From: Fibrobacter sp.
Lineage (GTDB): Bacteria > Fibrobacterota > Fibrobacteria > Fibrobacterales > Fibrobacteraceae
Assembly: GCA_012523035.1 (NCBI GenBank)
Contig: JAAYJH010000030.1
Location: 1 to 64,000, forward strand
Direction: 5' to 3'
Length of the DNA stretch: 64,000 nucleotides
Shown here: in pieces, positions 35,391 through 44,420 of the stretch
How positions within the stretch are numbered: position 1 is the first letter of the stretch
How the letters are laid out: each line of letters starts with the position of its first letter
Notes under the pieces: model-generated
Told to the model about the DNA's origin: nothing
The model's input: only the letters and a program-made list of their open reading frames with translations
Databases searched by the model: none
Translations under genes and position numbers: made by a program

Positions 35391-36170
35391 ATGAAACACC
35401 TTTTTAAAGTCATAATTTTTATAGCTATTACCCAGTCCTATGCTCAAAACACAACACTCGCAAAAGCACAAAAAGCCTACTTGGATTCTGACTGGATCAC
35501 GGCTGCCAAACTTTTTGAACAAGCCTGTCCTCAATTAGACTTGAAAGATAGGGGTGAATGCATATTATGGAATGCACTTGCCTTAAGTCAAACAGGGAAT
35601 ATCAAAGATTTTACACTTGCTTTAAAAAAAATAGAAGCCCTTATCCAAACTGCTTCACCTAAAGATCCAATATACAGTGACTTGTATATGACCAAAGCTC
35701 AATTTGAAACCTACCTAAACAAACATGAGGCTGCTATTCAAAGTCTAAAAAAAGCATACCTTTCTAACACAAAAAAACAGCAAAACTCTCTTTTAAAAGT
35801 CTGTGAAAGCATTCAAAAAGCTTATCCTAAGCAAATAACCATCGAATTGTGTGACGAAATAAGGGGGGAAAAACTTGCTAACTCCAATATAGACATGCAA
35901 AAAAAACCTACAGAAAAGGAGACAAACACTTCAAAAGAAGAGTGGTTTATACAATTAGGTGCTTTTGGAGTACGAAGCAATGCGGTTTTATTGGTGCAAT
36001 CATTAAAAAGTCAAAATATCTATGTTCAAATTAAAGAAAAAAAGAATTCGGAAAAAACTCTTTATTTAGTACACTCTAAAGCTTTTAATCATCAAAAAGA
36101 AGCCTTTGAATACGCCGAAACTGTTTTTAAACCATTAAATATGGAGTTTAGTGTACTCAAACAAGAATAA
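35391..36170 (+). CDS. Secreted protein with TPR-like helices and C-terminal SPOR domain
   Basis: The protein has a signal peptide (about 1-18), helical repeats with TPR spacing (about 22-155; AKLFEQACPQLD, AAIQSLKKAYL), a charged linker, and a SPOR domain (about 182-258; WFIQLGAFGVRSNAVLLVQSL). SPOR domains bind denuded septal peptidoglycan, so this protein probably acts at division sites in the periplasm. It starts 18 bases after miaB and is likely in the same transcript. Confidence 0.85.
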   Translation: MKHLFKVIIFIAITQSYAQNTTLAKAQKAYLDSDWITAAKLFEQACPQLDLKDRGECILWNALALSQTGNIKDFTLALKKIEALIQTASPKDPIYSDLYMTKAQFETYLNKHEAAIQSLKKAYLSNTKKQQNSLLKVCESIQKAYPKQITIELCDEIRGEKLANSNIDMQKKPTEKETNTSKEEWFIQLGAFGVRSNAVLLVQSLKSQNIYVQIKEKKNSEKTLYLVHSKAFNHQKEAFEYAETVFKPLNMEFSVLKQE

Positions 36171-36220
36171 TTAATTTTTCTTTACATTAAAAAACTAAAT
36201 TTTACAACAAAAAGGTGAAA

Positions 36221-36239
36221 ACTGTACTATATTTACAGT
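36221..36239. promoter_or_regulatory. Inverted repeat upstream of tRNA-Leu
   Basis: ACTGTA (36221-36226) and TACAGT (36234-36239) form a perfect 6-bp inverted repeat around a 7-base AT spacer. It lies between the SPOR gene and tRNA-Leu and could be an operator. Function unknown. Confidence 0.3.
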
Positions 36240-36269
36240 AGATAATTGAAATAAGGAGTTTTGTAAAAC

Positions 36270-36300
36270 CTTGTGTGTGAGCAAACACAAGTTCTATTTT
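36270..36300 (+). terminator. Hairpin, possible terminator between the SPOR gene and tRNA-Leu
   Basis: CTTGTGT (36270-36276) pairs with ACACAAG (36285-36291) across eight bases, followed by TTCTATTTTT. It is 100 bases after the SPOR stop. The tail is interrupted, so termination may be weak. A TATAAT lies at 36317-36322, too close to the tRNA to start it at the usual distance. Confidence 0.4.
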
Positions 36301-36327
36301 TGAAATCAAAATTGCTTATAATATCTA

Positions 36328-36411
36328 GCCGAGGTGGTGAAACTGGTAGACGCGCTGGACTCAAAATCCAGTAGAGGCAACTCTGTGAGGGTTCAAGTCC
36401 CTCCCTCGGTA
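36328..36411 (+). tRNA. tRNA-Leu(CAA)
   Basis: The 84-base class II tRNA has acceptor arm GCCGAGG pairing with CCTCGGT (G1:U72 wobble), D loop GGTGAAACTGGTAGAC, anticodon stem CTGGA/TCCAG with loop CTCAAAA (anticodon CAA at 36362-36364), a long variable arm, T loop GGTTCAAGTCC and discriminator A. CCA is not encoded. No terminator separates it from the gene at 36442. Confidence 0.95.
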
Positions 36412-36441
36412 TTAAAAATGTTTATAAATCATGAGGATCAA

Positions 36442-37242
36442 ATGACCCGTTGGTTACAAATTATTTCCATTATTTTTCTAGCTAGTGCATTCTCTTTTGC
36501 ACAGTTTGGTTTTGATGACGACAGTGGTAATTTAGATTCATCAGAATTTGGTTATGAAGATGATGGAGACTCATTTTCAGGGGCATCAACGAGCAGTTTT
36601 GATGACGATGATTTTGATACACCTCAAGAAAGTTCTGAAACAGGCCTTACCACAGCTACGGGTAATGAATGGGATTCTTTTTCCGTCGAAGAGATGGGGC
36701 TTACTCAATGGGAGTTTCAACAAGCTAAAGAAGCCGGTTTAACTAGAGACAAACTCACTAAATTAGTCGAATTGGGGATTCGTCCTACTGAATATCTTCA
36801 AAAACCTTGGGAGCAATTAGGTGTCAGTGAAGAAGATTGGCTTGAACAAAGGACACAGGGCTTGGAAGACAGTGAAATAGACCGTTCCTATCGAAATAAA
36901 AAAGGCCAACAAGGCACGGCTTATCTTTCTATTCTAGTCCCCAGTCTATATCAATGGAAAACGAATAATGTCACCAAAGCTGTCTTTATGGACGCACTAT
37001 GGGTAGCTGGAGTAGGAGCTACCACTTATTTAGCTCTTTCTGGTGAAAGCACTTGGGTTTGGGCTATGGCAGCTGTTGCAGCCGTTCACATTTGGTCTTT
37101 TGCAGATGCATTTTTAAGCACACAATGGGAAAATAATCCTGATGCCAATCGATTTTCTTTTGGAATTATACCTACTTTTGACAAAGGCATGTCAAAAAGT
37201 CTCGACAAGGGCGTAGCAGGCTTTATGTTCATGCAATTCTAA
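36442..37242 (+). CDS. Secreted/membrane protein with acidic region, unknown function
   Basis: The ATG at 36442 has GAGG about six bases before it and starts a signal peptide (1-19). The open frame extends back into tRNA-Leu, but that part is not coding. The mature protein begins with an Asp/Ser/Gly-rich stretch (about 22-62), then a helical segment with repeated acidic/aromatic motifs ([31 protein letters not shown]; about 80-150). Two hydrophobic spans (about 182-199 and 205-222) precede a conserved-looking end. I do not recognise the family. Confidence 0.75.
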   Translation: MTRWLQIISIIFLASAFSFAQFGFDDDSGNLDSSEFGYEDDGDSFSGASTSSFDDDDFDTPQESSETGLTTATGNEWDSFSVEEMGLTQWEFQQAKEAGLTRDKLTKLVELGIRPTEYLQKPWEQLGVSEEDWLEQRTQGLEDSEIDRSYRNKKGQQGTAYLSILVPSLYQWKTNNVTKAVFMDALWVAGVGATTYLALSGESTWVWAMAAVAAVHIWSFADAFLSTQWENNPDANRFSFGIIPTFDKGMSKSLDKGVAGFMFMQF

Positions 37243-37247
37243 TTAAA

Positions 37248-37604
37248 ATGCAAATTGAATTATTAAAAACGAAAATCCACAGAGCTACGGTTACAGAAGC
37301 TAATCTAAATTACGAAGGCTCTATTACAATAGATAAATCTTTAATGAATGCTGCAGGTCTGCTGCCATACGAAAAGGTGAGTATTTTAGATGTGAATAAT
37401 GGGGCTCGTTTCGACACTTATGTGATCGAAGGAGAAGCCGATTCTGGAATTATTTGTCTAAATGGTGCCGCAGCTCGTTTAGTTCAGGTACAAGACATAA
37501 TCATTATTGTTGCTTATGCTTCTTTCACTCCTTCTGAGGCTAAAGATTGGCAGCCAACCCTGGTTCGAGTGAACAGTCGCAATCAAATCATTTCAAATCA
37601 CTAG
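37248..37604 (+). CDS. panD: Aspartate 1-decarboxylase
   Basis: PanD converts aspartate to beta-alanine for pantothenate synthesis. The 118-residue proenzyme has the YEGSITID self-cleavage site, with Gly24-Ser25; Ser25 becomes the pyruvoyl group. It also shows [14 protein letters not shown] and [10 protein letters not shown]. It begins five bases after the upstream gene. coaD, also in the CoA pathway, is 29 kb away. Confidence 0.96.
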   Translation: MQIELLKTKIHRATVTEANLNYEGSITIDKSLMNAAGLLPYEKVSILDVNNGARFDTYVIEGEADSGIICLNGAAARLVQVQDIIIIVAYASFTPSEAKDWQPTLVRVNSRNQIISNH

Positions 37605-37617
37605 CAAAACTCAAACA

Positions 37618-38007
37618 ATGAAACCTTTGTTTTATTTTTTTAGTTTCTTTTCTATACTCTTCTTCATTGCTTGTAAAGAAGATTCTGTTGCAACACCTAA
37701 AAAAAGAAAATATGCTGGTTCTGTTGAACTATACAACAGTTGCGGAACAACTAACGCAGCAGCTAAAATGACTAGCTTTTTAAGAAAAAATGGATTTGAT
37801 GTGGTTTCTACTAAAAATGACCTTTTACAAAACTATAAAGAAACTATAATTGCTATAAGAAATCCCCAATGGGAAGGAGCTGAGGCCTTAGCTAAGCTTT
37901 TACAAACCGAGAACATACTCCAATTAAAAAACGAGTTGTCTTTAATAGATGTTACTGTTTATATTGGAAAAGACTTTAACAAAATCATCGAGCAGGAACT
38001 CCCATGA
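37618..38007 (+). CDS. Lipoprotein with LytR C-terminal (LytR_C)-like domain
   Basis: The 129-residue protein has a hydrophobic start ending in a lipobox-like FFIAC (Cys 19). The rest reads like LytR_C: VELYNSCGTTNAAAKMTSFLRKNGFDVVSTKN, then a final VTVYIGKDFN. LytR_C domains occur with cell-wall proteins and alone as lipoproteins. Its stop overlaps the rsfS start by four bases, an unusual coupling of envelope and ribosome genes that is nevertheless recurrent in bacteria. Confidence 0.78.
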   Translation: MKPLFYFFSFFSILFFIACKEDSVATPKKRKYAGSVELYNSCGTTNAAAKMTSFLRKNGFDVVSTKNDLLQNYKETIIAIRNPQWEGAEALAKLLQTENILQLKNELSLIDVTVYIGKDFNKIIEQELP

Positions 38008-38432
38008 GCAAAAAAAACAACACCATCAATAAATACTCTAAAGTGGTAGAGATTGGTGCAAGCACATTATTTCAACTCCGTGCTGAAAACATACAATTAT
38101 TAGATCTAAAGCATATTAATAATGCCGCAGACTATTTTTTAATGGCGACATGCACCAGTGAAGCACAAATGCAAGCCATTTTAAACGAACTCCGTAAAGA
38201 GTTCAAAAATCAAAAAATTAAAACCAAAGGTGTTGAATACAAAAGTGGAGTCCAATGGGCGGTTTTTGATGTTGGTTTTGAGTTGATGGTGCATTTATTT
38301 GAAGAGTCTAAAAGAGCGGAAATTGAATTGGAACGCCTCTACAATGATAGCCCAATTCATAATTTAGTGGAGTCTGATTTTGTAAAAACAGATGAAATAA
38401 AGACAAAAGGTTCAGAAGATGAATTCATTTGA
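38004..38432 (+). CDS. rsfS: Ribosomal silencing factor
   Basis: RsfS binds uL14 and blocks subunit joining when nutrients fall. The 142-residue protein has the RsfS pattern ENIQLLDL, NNAADYFLMATCTSEAQMQAI, GVEYKSGVQWAVFDVGFELMVHLFEE, and AEIELERLYND. It overlaps its upstream lipoprotein gene by four bases and argS by 14. Confidence 0.93.
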   Translation: MSKKNNTINKYSKVVEIGASTLFQLRAENIQLLDLKHINNAADYFLMATCTSEAQMQAILNELRKEFKNQKIKTKGVEYKSGVQWAVFDVGFELMVHLFEESKRAEIELERLYNDSPIHNLVESDFVKTDEIKTKGSEDEFI

Positions 38433-40134
38433 GTCTTTAATTGCCGGTCTCATCGCTGACAAAGCTCCTATCACTATAGAAGATGCTCGTCAGCTTTTAG
38501 TGGTGCCTCAAGACTCGTCTCATGGTAACTTTAGTTTTCCATGTTTCTCTTTGGCCAAGCTTCTAAAGAAAAATCCTAAACTCATTGCCGAGGAGCTAGC
38601 AGATCAAATTATTTTACCTGTTGGACTAGCCAAAGTAGAAGCTCTAAATGGTTATTTAAACTTTTATATGGATAGGGCGTTTTTAGCCTCTAAAGTCCTT
38701 TTAGAGATTGAAGAAAAAAAACTAAATTACGGTCATGCTCCGCAAAATAACAAAAGTGTTGTGATTGACTTTAGTTCGCCTAACATGGGAAAAGAGCTTG
38801 CATTTCACCACTTGCGTTCTACCATGATCGGAAATAGTTTATCAAAAATCTATGAAGCCAATGGCTATAAAGTGGAGCGAGTGAACCATCTAGGGGATTG
38901 GGGTACCGCTTTTGGAAAGCTTATAGTCATGTATCTAAAGGAAAATCTACCTTTAGAGGATCAAGAGCTTGAAAAACTAAGTGTTAAAGAGTTAAACCTT
39001 TTGTACGCCTCTTTTGCCAATGAAGCTAAATCCAACCCAGAAATAGAAGAAGAAGCAAGAAAAGCCTTTACTCGTTTAGAGCAAGGAGATGCCTTGTATC
39101 GCAAATTATGGGCTGCTTTTAAAGAGGCTACTTTAAAAGAACTTCGTCGTCTCTATCAAATATTAGGAGTTTCTTTTGACCATTATGTAGGAGAATCTTT
39201 TTTTGAAGATAAAATCCCTGCTGTCATAGAAAATTTACAACAAAAAAAGCTATTAATAAAAAGCCAAGACTTAGATGTTGTGATGCTCGAAGATAAAAAA
39301 CTCCCTCCCTGCTTGATTAGAAAAAGTGATGGGAGCACCTTGTATGCGACTCGAGATTTGGCTGCGGCTATTTATAGAAAAGAAACTTTCGATTTTGAAA
39401 AATGCCTTTATGTTGTAGATTTAGGGCAGTCTCTTCATTTTAAGCAAGTCTTTGAAGTATTAAAGCAAATGGACTATGCTTGGAGTCAAGATTTACTTCA
39501 CATTCCTTTTGGGCTTATTTTGCAGCAAAACGAAGAAGGAAAATGGGAAAAAGGTAAAACTAGGACTGGGACTGCAAGCTTACTACGAGATGTTATAGAG
39601 GCGGCCACTCAAAAGATCTTAGACTTTATTGAAGAAAAAAATCCTAACTTAGCAGATAAAAAAACTGTAGCCACTCAAATTGGTGTGAGTGCACTAGTCT
39701 TTAATGATTTAAAAAACAAAAGATTGATGGATGTGAAATTTGATTGGGATGCAGCTCTTAGTTTTGAAGGAGCTACAGGCCCTTATGTTCAAAATGCACT
39801 CGTACGATTGTATAGTATTATGCGAAAAGCTGCTTATACAGTGGATAAAAATGATGTCCAATGGGATCAAATAATAGATGATACTGCCTATGAACTCATT
39901 AAAACATTAGGGCGAAAAGAAGAAAACATTCGTAAGGCTTGCGAGGCCAACGAACCTAGTATCTTGGCTCAATACGCACTAGATATTGCAGAAGCTGCTC
40001 ATCGATTTATCCATCACAATCGAGTACTTGGAAGCACCGAAGAACAATCCAGACTCTTTTTGGTTCAACAAGCACAGACAGTTTTAGAGAATACGATAGA
40101 ATTGTTGGGCTTATACCCTATCCAACAAATGTAA
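38419..40134 (+). CDS. argS: Arginyl-tRNA synthetase
   Basis: This class I synthetase of 571 residues has the ArgS pattern. It shows VIDFSSPNMGKELAFHHLRSTMIGN (HIGH-region equivalent FHHLRS), VNHLGDWGTAFGKLI, DGSTLYATRDLAAAIYR, and the KMSK-region equivalent KGKTRTGTASLLRDVI. The C-terminal DALR anticodon domain spans about 455-571. A hairpin begins at its stop codon. Confidence 0.96.
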   Translation: MNSFESLIAGLIADKAPITIEDARQLLVVPQDSSHGNFSFPCFSLAKLLKKNPKLIAEELADQIILPVGLAKVEALNGYLNFYMDRAFLASKVLLEIEEKKLNYGHAPQNNKSVVIDFSSPNMGKELAFHHLRSTMIGNSLSKIYEANGYKVERVNHLGDWGTAFGKLIVMYLKENLPLEDQELEKLSVKELNLLYASFANEAKSNPEIEEEARKAFTRLEQGDALYRKLWAAFKEATLKELRRLYQILGVSFDHYVGESFFEDKIPAVIENLQQKKLLIKSQDLDVVMLEDKKLPPCLIRKSDGSTLYATRDLAAAIYRKETFDFEKCLYVVDLGQSLHFKQVFEVLKQMDYAWSQDLLHIPFGLILQQNEEGKWEKGKTRTGTASLLRDVIEAATQKILDFIEEKNPNLADKKTVATQIGVSALVFNDLKNKRLMDVKFDWDAALSFEGATGPYVQNALVRLYSIMRKAAYTVDKNDVQWDQIIDDTAYELIKTLGRKEENIRKACEANEPSILAQYALDIAEAAHRFIHHNRVLGSTEEQSRLFLVQQAQTVLENTIELLGLYPIQQM

Positions 40135-40164
40135 AAAGAGGCTCTTTTCAAGAGAGTCTCTTTT
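40134..40164. terminator. Terminator hairpin between convergent argS and the GerW-like gene
   Basis: AAAAGAG (40134-40140) pairs with CTCTTTT (40158-40164), and inside it CTCTT pairs with AAGAG around TTC. The stem starts at the last base of the argS stop and ends 15 bases before the convergent stop, so it may serve both directions. Confidence 0.6.
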
Positions 40165-40179
40165 GTAATACCTCAATTT

Positions 40180-40512
40180 TTAGCCTTTTTTAAAGGTATG
40201 AATAAGGTCGGGCACCAAATCTACCACTTTGGATAGCATAGAGTTGTCTCGAGTGACGGGAACTACTCGTACATCTTCTCCAGATAATATCAAAAAAGCC
40301 ACTGGTTCTACCGAAGCACCGCCTCCGGAGCCGGTCAAAACAGCTTTTTTGGAATCATCTTCTTTACCGCCTAAACCAAATCCTAAAGAAACACGACTCA
40401 CAGGAATAATGGTGGTGTCGCCGGATTGAATAGGTTTTCCTATCACAGTTTCTGCTTGTGAAATAAATCGAAGCTTTTCAAGTAAAACATCTGCAAATTT
40501 TTCTATAGACAT
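40180..40512 (-). CDS. GerW/YtfJ family protein
   Basis: The 110-residue protein has the GerW pattern: VIGKPIQSGDTTIIPVSRVSLGFGLGG, a GSGGGASVEPVAFLIL block and a VPDLIHTF end. The family is named from Bacillus spore germination, but close relatives occur in many non-spore-formers, where the role is unknown. The ATG at 40512 fits the family N-terminus; a longer frame to 40593 overlaps the next gene. No good ribosome site is visible. Confidence 0.85.
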   Translation of the reverse strand: MSIEKFADVLLEKLRFISQAETVIGKPIQSGDTTIIPVSRVSLGFGLGGKEDDSKKAVLTGSGGGASVEPVAFLILSGEDVRVVPVTRDNSMLSKVVDLVPDLIHTFKKG

Positions 40513-40571
40513 AAGGATAATATAACATTTTTTTAGTTGAAAAAGTCTAAACTTTGCTGTTTTTATTGAAG

Positions 40572-41387
40572 CTAAACCTCTGCATAAGGACAATCCCTAT
40601 AAAGAGGGCATGCTTTACAAGAGCCTTGAAGCTCTTGACAAAAAAACTTTTTGTGTCCTTTTTCTAAAAAAAAGGACAAAGCATGCGCGCTCATCTCTGG
40701 ACAGTCTGGTGACAAGTATCGAAAAAGAGCGTTAGTTTCTTTTATTTTTTTTTCTGTACTCCACTTAGAAAAAGGAATCGTAGAAGTAGGTCCCATAAAA
40801 CCCATAAAACGCCTAGCTCCCATAGGGAGGGCTAAATCATCTTTTTTTGATAAAAACACACGATGAACACCTAGCCCCAAAGGTGCTTTTGCCTGAAATC
40901 TCTGAAAACATGCCAAAACTTTTGGGTGAGGGGCCTTTTTACCCATATAATAAATTTGAATTAAGGAATGGATCAATTCATTTTGTGGTTTCAAAATCCA
41001 CTCTGTCAAAGGAAAGTTTTTTCTCACAAAATCACCCACACTCCAAAAAATACCCGGAGCATAATCTAAGTTTGGCCAAGCAGCTCCTATAGCCTTGGTG
41101 ATAGTGGTCCTGATTTCTATAGATTTAGGAACGGGCGTATACCAAAGCCTATCTCCGGGAAACTCGTGATTTAATGCAAATAAAAGTTTTTTTAATTCTA
41201 AAAGGCCTAAATATTGATTTAAAACACAGCCTAAAATAACCCAAGCTATTTGAGCATTAGGGTCCGGGTGTAAAGAAGCCACCTGAACAATAGGGTCGGG
41301 GACAGTTTTAAGTTTTTGAATAAAGGCTTGGCTCCCTTTAATTATATGGGGAGATTCATTTGCAAAACTTATAATACTAGAGGACAT
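40572..41387 (-). CDS. Divergent HhH-GPD/endonuclease-III-like protein with [4Fe-4S] motif
   Basis: I do not recognise a named family for the whole 271-residue protein. Its last 20 residues hold four cysteines spaced C-x6-C-x2-C-x5-C (starting CQELQGSCKAC), exactly the iron-sulfur loop of endonuclease III and MutY. Upstream, GLGVHRVFL resembles the active-site strand region (VDTHVxRV), but the catalytic Asp is not obvious. The first 150 residues are helical and unlike standard EndoIII. It may be a DNA-lesion glycosylase relative or a DNA-binding protein. It overlaps psd by 19 bases. Confidence 0.6.
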   Translation of the reverse strand: MSSSIISFANESPHIIKGSQAFIQKLKTVPDPIVQVASLHPDPNAQIAWVILGCVLNQYLGLLELKKLLFALNHEFPGDRLWYTPVPKSIEIRTTITKAIGAAWPNLDYAPGIFWSVGDFVRKNFPLTEWILKPQNELIHSLIQIYYMGKKAPHPKVLACFQRFQAKAPLGLGVHRVFLSKKDDLALPMGARRFMGFMGPTSTIPFSKWSTEKKIKETNALFRYLSPDCPEMSAHALSFFLEKGHKKFFCQELQGSCKACPLYRDCPYAEV

Positions 41388-42238
41388 AAAGACTGGCCAA
41401 GCAAAAGGTCTTTATCTAGATAATCCTTAAAAAGTTCTGGATTTTGAGACCTTAGTGCTTTATTTGCCACTAAAATCACCGTGCTTCCCATCTCAAAGCG
41501 AGCGATCTCTTGACCTTTTTCAAAAGAAATTGCTTCTGAAGGCTCCCAATCCAATCTTGAAGAAGACCTTGCCAAAGAAGTAGAATTAGAAATCCAATCC
41601 TCTTTATAACTAAGAACAATACGCCCCACATTAGTAGCTCCAACCTTTACCACTAAAATCTCTGCCCCATTTTCCATAGCAATCCTAGACACGATTCGTT
41701 CATTGATGGCAAATAAACCTTCTATTCTATTCACGCTTCCCTTGTTTACAGGCCATAAAGTCCCTGGAATATAGTGTGCAGAAACTAAGGAACCTGTCAC
41801 GGGTGAATGAATACGATGATAATTAAAAGGAGCTAAATAGATAGTGGCCCACGCTCCACCTTCAAAACTTTTTGCCAGCTTTTCATCTCGAATCAAACTA
41901 GCCAAAGTATAATTCTTTGATTTTGCCTGGATCATTTCTGTAGAATTTTCTTCGAAACACCCAGTCTGAGAAAGCTTTCCATCTACAGGGCTCACCACAC
42001 TGGCCTTTGCTATAGGGCGTTCTCCCTCTTTTAAATGACGAATAAAGAGAGAAGCTATATTAGGGTAATCTTGGAGTGGAAGCTCTGCTTCGTCCATATT
42101 CAATTGATAATAACGAGCAAACCAATCTCTAGCTTTAGCACTGATAAAAGGAATTTTCAATCGAGTAAAAACACCAAAAACTTGAGAAAAACAGTTTTTG
42201 GGGAGGACACGCATCAAAACATAAAAAGGGGTATTCAT
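41369..42238 (-). CDS. psd: Phosphatidylserine decarboxylase
   Basis: Psd makes phosphatidylethanolamine at the inner membrane. The 289-residue proenzyme shows SPVDGKLSQTG, NYHRIHSPVTGSLVSAHYIPGTLWPVN and the self-cleavage site MGSTVIL near residue 253, whose serine becomes the pyruvoyl group. The usual LGST is MGST here. pssA is not in the window. Confidence 0.94.
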   Translation of the reverse strand: MNTPFYVLMRVLPKNCFSQVFGVFTRLKIPFISAKARDWFARYYQLNMDEAELPLQDYPNIASLFIRHLKEGERPIAKASVVSPVDGKLSQTGCFEENSTEMIQAKSKNYTLASLIRDEKLAKSFEGGAWATIYLAPFNYHRIHSPVTGSLVSAHYIPGTLWPVNKGSVNRIEGLFAINERIVSRIAMENGAEILVVKVGATNVGRIVLSYKEDWISNSTSLARSSSRLDWEPSEAISFEKGQEIARFEMGSTVILVANKALRSQNPELFKDYLDKDLLLGQSLCPLVL

Positions 42239-42277
42239 AATTTAAATATAACTCCATTCTTTACAAAAATAAGATTC

Positions 42278-43114
42278 TCAATGATTTTCAATGGTAGAAG
42301 GATCTGTATTTAACATTCTCCACAAAAAAGCAGCAAAAGGCTCTGCCCAATATCGATCTGGGGGGACTCTTGTCTTGGTTTCTGCCATTAAATCTACGAA
42401 TGTCAAAAAAACAAGTTTTGCATACCGAGCATCCCAAAAAGTCCATAAAGTTTTCCAAGAATAGCCGCCTTTTTTCCCTTTTTTAGGAAATACCTCTACC
42501 TCTATAAGCAGAGGGATAGAAAGGTAACGAATATGATAACGCAAAGAAAGTTCTTGTAAAAGTGTAGCCAGATCCATGGGAAGCACCCTATCTAAAGTCT
42601 GTTCAAGGCCTACCCTATCTTGCCATGGAGACAAACTCGACACAGACTCCCCTTCTATCCATGGAGTACTGAGTAATTTCGATTTCCAGTCTCTAAACCA
42701 AATAGAATCTGCTTCGGGGATACGAGCTCCAAGGAATAAAAGCTCTCTTTGCATATTTGGAAATTTTTGAGCAAAAAGAGAATCTTCCACACGAGCCAAA
42801 TCAAAGTCCAAAGCATCTTCACTAAATGTATGACAAAAATTACATTTTGAAGGGGCAATTCCTGTTATTTTTTGTGCAGGCAAGACTCCAAGGACGGCGT
42901 TAGAATCTAGACGATCAAAAGAAATAGGATTCCATTCTCTATAAAAAGAAATCGAATGCACTTTTAAATCTATATCGCCTCTTTTACCACAATCCTCACA
43001 AGGTGCAGACTCTTGAGCACTAAGCTGTTTAGAAGGGCTGGCACAAGAGACAAAAAACAAAGAAACCCAAATAAAAAACATTTGAAATAAAAAGCTATGG
43101 ATTAAATTTTTCAT
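42278..43114 (-). CDS. Lipoprotein of unknown function with two cysteine pairs
   Basis: The ATG at 43114 has AGAG upstream and opens a lipoprotein signal ending FFVSC (about Cys 24); a TTG five codons earlier is less likely. The mature part has CEDCG soon after the anchor and CNFCH about 55 residues later. The second is a CxxCH string, but a single copy is weak evidence for haem. The C-terminal half is aromatic-rich and unassigned. It is divergent from ychF. Confidence 0.7.
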   Translation of the reverse strand: MKNLIHSFLFQMFFIWVSLFFVSCASPSKQLSAQESAPCEDCGKRGDIDLKVHSISFYREWNPISFDRLDSNAVLGVLPAQKITGIAPSKCNFCHTFSEDALDFDLARVEDSLFAQKFPNMQRELLFLGARIPEADSIWFRDWKSKLLSTPWIEGESVSSLSPWQDRVGLEQTLDRVLPMDLATLLQELSLRYHIRYLSIPLLIEVEVFPKKGKKGGYSWKTLWTFWDARYAKLVFLTFVDLMAETKTRVPPDRYWAEPFAAFLWRMLNTDPSTIENH

Positions 43115-43322
43115 TAAAGATCTCTGCAAAAGGTGACACTAGTCTAAACAAAAGCGACAAATACTATATACTCCAGTCAAAAACTTAAACTTCAATAAAA
43201 GCTCTTTAATAAAATACAAATAAAACGAATGTCTGTCTTTTGAAAAGAAGAAAAGTTTTTCACCTTTGTTTTTCAATAAAAAAAACTAAATTTGAAGCTT
43301 CATCATCATAGTTGGAGGACTT

Positions 43323-44420
43323 ATGGGTTTCAAATGTGGTATTGTTGGGCTTCCAAATGTAGGCAAAAGCACCATTTTTAATGCTATCACAAATGCAGGA
43401 GCAGAAGCTGCGAACTACCCTTTTTGCACTATAGATCCTAATGTGGGTGTAGTGAGCGTCCCAGACATTAGAATGGAAAAAATCGTGGCTAGCTATAAAC
43501 CTCGAGCCATTATCCCAACGGTCACACATTTTGTAGATATTGCAGGGCTTGTCAAAGGAGCCAGTCAAGGAGAAGGCCTAGGCAACCAGTTTTTGACTCA
43601 TATTCGTGAGTGTGAAGCCATAATGCAAGTGGTCCGATGCTTTGAAGACGACAACATTGTACATGTACACAACACAGTCGATCCTTTACGAGATGTAGAA
43701 ATCATAGAAACTGAACTCTTATTAAAAGACCTTGATTCTGTAGAAAAAAAACTAATCGTAGAAGCAAAAAACGCAAGAGTGGGCACACCTGCCGCCAAAT
43801 TAAAATTAAATGCTTGTGAAACCCTAAAAGAAGAAATCACCAAAGGCATTTCGGCTCGCGATTTGATTGGCAAAGATGAGTATATCGACGAACTGATCCA
43901 AGACCTAGCTTTATTGACTGCAAAACCTATTTTTTATTGTGCCAATGTAAACGAAGACGATGTGTTAACTGGCAACTCCTATGTGGAACAACTTCAAGCC
44001 CATGCTCAAAAAACGGGTAGTGAAGTCTTAGTCCTTTGTGGCAAAATCGAAGAAGAACTCTCTGCCCTAGAACCCGAAGAAAAACAAGAATTTCTAAACG
44101 AGCTGGGACTCCTCTCCTCTGGATTAGATGCCGTCATTCAAAAAGGATACTCACTTTTGGGGCTTCGCACCTATTTCACCGCAGGCGAAAAAGAAGTTCG
44201 TGCCTGGACATTTGAAGCAGGCTGGAAAGCCCCTGCTTGTGCGGGCGTTATCCACTCAGACTTTGAACGAGGCTTTATCCGTGCCGAAACCCTCTCTTTT
44301 GCAGACTTTGAAAAAGCAGGCTCATGGAACGCCGCCAAAGAATTGGGGCTTGTACGCACCGAAGGCAAGGAATACGAAGTCCAAGACGGAGACATTTTAT
44401 ACTTTTTATTTAATGTTTAA
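43323..44420 (+). CDS. ychF: Redox-regulated ribosome-binding ATPase YchF
   Basis: The 365-residue OBG-family protein has GLPNVGKSTIFNAIT (P-loop), NYPFCTIDPNVG, VDIAGLVKGASQGEGLGNQFL, and a C-terminal TGS domain with YFTAGEKEVRAWT. The N-x-x-E change of the G4 motif (FYCANVNEDD) fits ATP preference. A strong GGAGG site precedes the ATG. The repeat-rich block starts just after the stop. Confidence 0.96.
   Translation: MGFKCGIVGLPNVGKSTIFNAITNAGAEAANYPFCTIDPNVGVVSVPDIRMEKIVASYKPRAIIPTVTHFVDIAGLVKGASQGEGLGNQFLTHIRECEAIMQVVRCFEDDNIVHVHNTVDPLRDVEIIETELLLKDLDSVEKKLIVEAKNARVGTPAAKLKLNACETLKEEITKGISARDLIGKDEYIDELIQDLALLTAKPIFYCANVNEDDVLTGNSYVEQLQAHAQKTGSEVLVLCGKIEEELSALEPEEKQEFLNELGLLSSGLDAVIQKGYSLLGLRTYFTAGEKEVRAWTFEAGWKAPACAGVIHSDFERGFIRAETLSFADFEKAGSWNAAKELGLVRTEGKEYEVQDGDILYFLFNV

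Noticed and set aside
36334-36441. Upstream extension of the secreted acidic protein
   Set aside because: It would start inside tRNA-Leu and precede a good signal peptide; the ATG at 36442 has its own GAGG site.
42278-43114. Cytochrome c, based on CNFCH
   Set aside because: A single CxxCH in a protein with no other haem-protein features is easily chance; reported only as a lipoprotein with cysteine pairs.
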